Origin: Bacteroidales bacterium
GTDB taxonomy: Bacteria; Bacteroidota; Bacteroidia; Bacteroidales; UBA932
Length of the DNA stretch: 7,843 nt
Reading direction: 5' to 3'
Assembly (NCBI GenBank): GCA_017461285.1
Contig: JAFTYS010000083.1
Location: 1-7,843 of the forward strand
Below the pieces are notes generated by a model that searched no databases, had not been told where the DNA came from, and was given only the letters and a program-made list of their open reading frames with translations. Below are positions 5,600 to 7,843 of this stretch, piece by piece. Position numbers and translations under genes: made by a program. How positions within the stretch are numbered: the first letter of the stretch is position 1; every line of letters starts with the position of its first letter.

Positions 5600-6917
5600 T
5601 AAGCGCTGTCGCTCCATCCAGAGGATTTTCCTTGAGCCACTGGGCAAGAGCATCGGATGTTTCAAAACATAGTATGCCGTCAATTCCTGCAGAAGCCTCA
5701 GCAAACTCCTTTCCGACCAGACAGATAAGTGACAGGTCCATTACAAGCAGCTTCTCGACCACTTCCCTATGAAGGGATTGAGAATCCGCTCCGAGTTCCA
5801 GCATATCGCCCAGCATGACCGCCTTGCGTTCCGCAACCACAGAAGAAAGATTCTTCAAAGCCACATCCATGCTCGACGGGTTTGCATTGTATGCATCTAC
5901 AATCAGGACATTGCGTCCGGTCTTCGTCATCTGCGAACGGTTGTTCGAAGGCACATACGCCTCTATAGCCTTGGCCGCATCTTCAAGCGACACGCCGAAA
6001 CGGCTGCCGACAGCTATCGCAGCCATAACATTGTCCGCATTGTAGGAACCGACCAGATTAGTGCTGATGACGCCATAGTCCGGATGGCTGATGCGCAGGT
6101 AAGGACTATCCGCATCGGAAGGAAGCACCGAGCATCCCTGATACTCCACTCCATAAGGAAGGACAAGAGAGTACGGACGCTCCGGATCGCTCTGGAGATT
6201 CCGCTCCGCAGCCATACGGCAGAGATATGGGTTATCCACATTCAGGAAAACCATATCCGAAGTCCTGCGCAGATAGTCATACAGCTCGCCTTTCGTCGCC
6301 ATGACGCCCTCGAAGCTGCCGAAACCAAGAAGGTGGGCCTTGCCCACATTCGTGATCAGGCCATAGTTCGGAAGGGCGATGTCCACAAGTTCCTTGATGT
6401 CTCCCGGATGGCTTGCGCCCATCTCCACGACAGCGATCTGGGTCTGCGAATCTATCTTCAGGAGGGTCAGAGGGACTCCGATGCTATTGTTCAGGTTTCC
6501 TTCAGTCGCTGTCACCTTATACTTTACAGACAGCACTTCTCGTATGAGCTCCTTTGTGGTCGTCTTGCCGTTCGTACCGGTCAATGCGATAACAGTCAAT
6601 GGCTTTCCGTCAACAAAAGTCATCGACCTGTGCCACCTTGCAAGTTCCTGAAGGGTCTTAAGCGTATCTTCAACAATCACAAGACGCTCTGAAACATCAG
6701 AAGGAAGCCTTCCTTCGGCAACAGCGGTCCCCACTTCGGACGAAGCGTTGACCACAGCATAAGCCGCCCCTGCCTCCAGAGCCTTCAGGGCATACTCGTT
6801 ACCATCGAAGTTCTCACCTTTGAGGGCAAAGAACATCTCCCCTCCCTTAAGAGTGCGGCTATCGGTAGTAACCGAGCCGCACTCCCTGAATTTATCATAT
6901 ATCTGCATTATTTTCAT
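5550..6917 (-). CDS. murF: UDP-MurNAc-tripeptide--D-Ala-D-Ala ligase
   Basis: Cytoplasmic ATP-dependent ligase that adds D-Ala-D-Ala to UDP-MurNAc-tripeptide, the last soluble step of peptidoglycan precursor synthesis. The 455-aa protein has the N-terminal substrate domain with VTTDSR (16-21), the P-loop TGTNGKTTTKE (113-123, Lys118), EMGASHPGDI (165-174), the Mur-ligase stretch NVGKAHLLGFGS (190-201) with ATKGEL (207-212, expected carbamylated Lys209), SYNADNVMAA (291-300), DAYNANPSSM (341-350), GDMLELG (370-376) and the C-terminal KGSRGTKMEK (441-450). An alternative start is the Met at residue 4 (6908). No TAnnTTTG promoter is visible directly upstream, so it is probably transcribed with dut through the structured repeat. 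The 3' end overlaps the glycerate kinase gene by 50 bp tail to tail. Confidence 0.96.
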   Translation of the reverse strand: MKIMQIYDKFRECGSVTTDSRTLKGGEMFFALKGENFDGNEYALKALEAGAAYAVVNASSEVGTAVAEGRLPSDVSERLVIVEDTLKTLQELARWHRSMTFVDGKPLTVIALTGTNGKTTTKELIREVLSVKYKVTATEGNLNNSIGVPLTLLKIDSQTQIAVVEMGASHPGDIKELVDIALPNYGLITNVGKAHLLGFGSFEGVMATKGELYDYLRRTSDMVFLNVDNPYLCRMAAERNLQSDPERPYSLVLPYGVEYQGCSVLPSDADSPYLRISHPDYGVISTNLVGSYNADNVMAAIAVGSRFGVSLEDAAKAIEAYVPSNNRSQMTKTGRNVLIVDAYNANPSSMDVALKNLSSVVAERKAVMLGDMLELGADSQSLHREVVEKLLVMDLSLICLVGKEFAEASAGIDGILCFETSDALAQWLKENPLDGATALIKGSRGTKMEKVIPML

Positions 6918-6956
6918 AATAACATATATCTATTTTTGGTTTTGACGGACCAATGC

Positions 6957-7060
6957 GCCGATAAACCGTCGGGACATGTAATGGACATGCCACCCTCGGC
7001 TAGGGGGTGCCTGCCTTTGGACAGGCGGGGGTCCATGTAATGTTCCGACGATTTATCGGC
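6957..7060 (-). repeat. Structured intergenic repeat, copy 2 (dut-murF)
   Basis: Inverse-oriented relative of the element at 1-91. Arms 6957-6977 and 7040-7060 are inverted repeats matching at 19 of 21 positions, with consensus GCCGATAAAYCGTCGGRACA plus T. Then come a symmetric GTA/GTA internal loop (6978-6980 / 7037-7039) and a perfect stem ATGGAC 6981-6986 with GTCCAT 7031-7036. The 44-nt insert (6987-7030) contains the GCCTG/CAGGC hairpin (7009-7013 / 7022-7026) and the CCCT/AGGG hairpin (6993-7006). The insert length equals that of copy 1. The right arm includes the last two codons and the TAA stop of dut (7053-7060). Confidence 0.82.
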
Positions 7061-7493
7061 CTGTACTGCCAAAACCACCTGTGCCACGCTCGGTGTCATC
7101 CAACACCTCGACATCCTCCCACTCAACCTTCTCGTAACGCGCCACCACCATCTGGGCTATCCTCTCTCCGGGATTGATGACGAAAGGCTCGTTGGAAAGA
7201 TTCACAAGAATCACCTTGACCTCTCCGCGATAGTCCGCATCAATGGTTCCGGGAGCATTCAGCACTGAGATTCCATGCTTTGCAGCAAGACCGCTCCGGG
7301 GCCTCACCTGCGCTTCCGTTCCGTCCGGAAGCGCAATGAACAGCCCCGTAGGAACCATGGCCCTCTCGAGCGGGCCGAGAGTTATCGGCTGTTCTATATT
7401 CGCCTTGAGGTCCATGCCTGCTGACTTTTCAGTCGCGTATGCAGGAGTCGGATATGCTGACTTGTTTACTATCTGTACTTTCATAATGTCCAT
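7053..7493 (-). CDS. dut: dUTP diphosphatase (dUTPase)
   Basis: Hydrolyses dUTP to dUMP and pyrophosphate, preventing uracil incorporation into DNA and supplying dUMP for thymidylate. All five motifs of trimeric dUTPases are present: SAGMDLKA (24-31), [12 protein letters not shown] (64-75), [17 protein letters not shown] (82-98, with catalytic Asp85), GERIAQMV (109-116) and the flexible C-terminal [10 protein letters not shown] (136-145). Length (146 aa) is normal. The start could equally be the Met at residue 4 (7484, MKVQIVNKS), which matches the usual N-terminus of the family. It lies 34 bp after the GH3-like gene on the same strand and upstream of murF. Its stop codon and final Gly-Arg codons form part of the inverted arm of the structured repeat. 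Confidence 0.96.
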   Translation of the reverse strand: MDIMKVQIVNKSAYPTPAYATEKSAGMDLKANIEQPITLGPLERAMVPTGLFIALPDGTEAQVRPRSGLAAKHGISVLNAPGTIDADYRGEVKVILVNLSNEPFVINPGERIAQMVVARYEKVEWEDVEVLDDTERGTGGFGSTGR

Positions 7494-7499
7494 ATTAAA

Positions 7500-7524
7500 G
7501 ATCCTTCGCTTCGCTCAGAATGAC
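7500..7524. repeat. Short intergenic repeat motif (TCTGAGCGAAGCGAAGGATC on minus)
   Basis: The minus strand between the GH3-like stop and dut carries TCTGAGCGAAGCGAAGGATC, preceded by TGTCAT. From memory, this phrase with small variations is frequent in intergenic DNA of many Bacteroidota. It occurs only once here, so its repeat nature cannot be shown from the window. It contains the tandem GCGAAGCGAAG. Confidence 0.45.
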
Positions 7525-7527
7525 ATG

Positions 7528-7843
7528 CTAGTCAATGTTAGGCTGGTCGAAGAGAACGGTCTCTGTACATGTAACCTTCTGGCTGAGATCGCCGACAGAA
7601 AGGATGAAGTCACCTTCCTCGAGTCTCCACTTGCCATAGTAGTCAGCGAATGCAAGATCTTTTGCCGCAACCTCAAGCTCAACAGTAACTGTCTGGCCCG
7701 GTTCCACGCTGACCTTGTCGAATGCACGGAGACGGCGTACGTCAGGAGTCTGGCTTGCATAGAGGTCAGACGAGAAGAGAAGAACGCTCTCCTTACCCTC
7801 TCTTGCACCCACGTTAGTCACATCCACTGTAACCTTGAGGACA
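7528..7843 (-). CDS. GH3 beta-glucosidase-like protein, C-terminal Fn3-like domain (partial)
   Basis: Only the last 105 or so residues are in the window; the frame stays open to the right edge. The visible part reads VDVTNVGAREGKESVLLFSSDL, then DVRRLRAFDKVSVEPGQTVTVELEV, then DLAFADYYGKWRLEEGDFILSVGD. This is the pattern of the fibronectin-III-like domain that ends family 3 glycoside hydrolases (N-x-G-x-x-x-G-x-E ... LRAF-K ... PGQT ... W-x-x-E-x-G-x-F-x-x-x-V-G). These enzymes remove beta-linked glucose or xylose from oligosaccharides, usually in the periplasm, but the catalytic domains and any signal peptide are outside the window. A GTG at 7827 is not the start: coding-like sequence (VLKVT) continues upstream of it. 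The stop is TAG at 7528-7530, 34 bp before dut, with which it may share a transcript. Confidence 0.85.
   Translation of the reverse strand, partial: VLKVTVDVTNVGAREGKESVLLFSSDLYASQTPDVRRLRAFDKVSVEPGQTVTVELEVAAKDLAFADYYGKWRLEEGDFILSVGDLSQKVTCTETVLFDQPNID

Noticed and set aside
5769..6692. Long plus-strand open frame antisense to murF (and similar frames antisense to glmM and DUF1343)
   Set aside because: Shadow frame: Arg/His/Ile-rich translation without domain motifs opposite a clear murF.
6957..7060. Invertible promoter (inverton) flanked by the 21-nt inverted arms
   Set aside because: The enclosed core contains no TAnnTTTG promoter, is very short, and has a relative at 1-91 with different arms, which fits a structured inserted element better than a recombinase switch.
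6914..7126. 70-aa minus-strand open frame overlapping dut and the repeat
   Set aside because: It is out of frame with dut, covers the palindrome, and has no recognisable protein character.
1..7843. CRISPR array, prophage, insertion sequence or defence system
   Set aside because: No regularly spaced repeats, transposase, integrase or phage genes are present; the genes are ordinary chromosomal housekeeping and metabolic functions.

Overview
The window looks like chromosomal housekeeping DNA from a member of the Bacteroidota, most likely a gut- or rumen-type Bacteroidales. The reasons are the promoters, several of which fit the Bacteroidota pattern TTTG-N19/20-TAnnTTTG, the lack of Shine-Dalgarno sequences before starts, the type-B L31 protein, and the Dut, MurF and GlmM sequence types. 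This placement rests on motif reading only.

Layout from left to right. Positions 1-91 hold a structured repeat that ends one base before the rluA start. rluA (+, 92-793) encodes an rRNA/tRNA pseudouridine synthase. A 174-bp gap follows, with a bidirectional-looking hairpin, and then rpmE2 (-, 968-1216, ribosomal protein L31 type B) with its own promoter. Next is a minus-strand pair, glmM then a DUF1343/NamZ-like gene (3775 down to 1296), joined by a TAATG stop/start overlap. A 90-bp divergent promoter region separates glmM from a small four-helix DUF486 membrane protein (+, 3866-4234). A textbook promoter drives tRNA-Glu(CTC) (4308-4382), which ends in an intrinsic terminator. Glycerate kinase (+, 4424-5599) converges on murF (-, 5550-6917), and their 3' ends overlap by 50 bp. 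Upstream of murF on the minus strand come a second copy of the structured repeat (6957-7060), dut (7053-7493), and the 3' end of a GH3 beta-glucosidase-like gene that runs off the right edge.

Functional themes. glmM (amino-sugar activation), the NamZ-like gene (MurNAc-glycoside family) and murF (last cytoplasmic step of the peptidoglycan precursor) all concern the cell wall. rpmE2, rluA and tRNA-Glu concern translation. dut is nucleotide-pool hygiene. Glycerate kinase and the GH3 remnant are carbohydrate metabolism. None of these genes is new by itself.

The most unusual signal is the pair of about 90-104-nt elements at 1-91 and 6957-7060. They share a 52-nt core (46 of 52 identical), with changes concentrated in a hairpin loop. 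Each core is enclosed by long inverted arms. The arms differ completely in sequence between the two copies yet are complementary within each copy. In the second copy the arm contains the last codons and stop of dut. This suggests a family of structured intergenic elements whose outer stems are built from, or matched to, the local flanking gene sequence.
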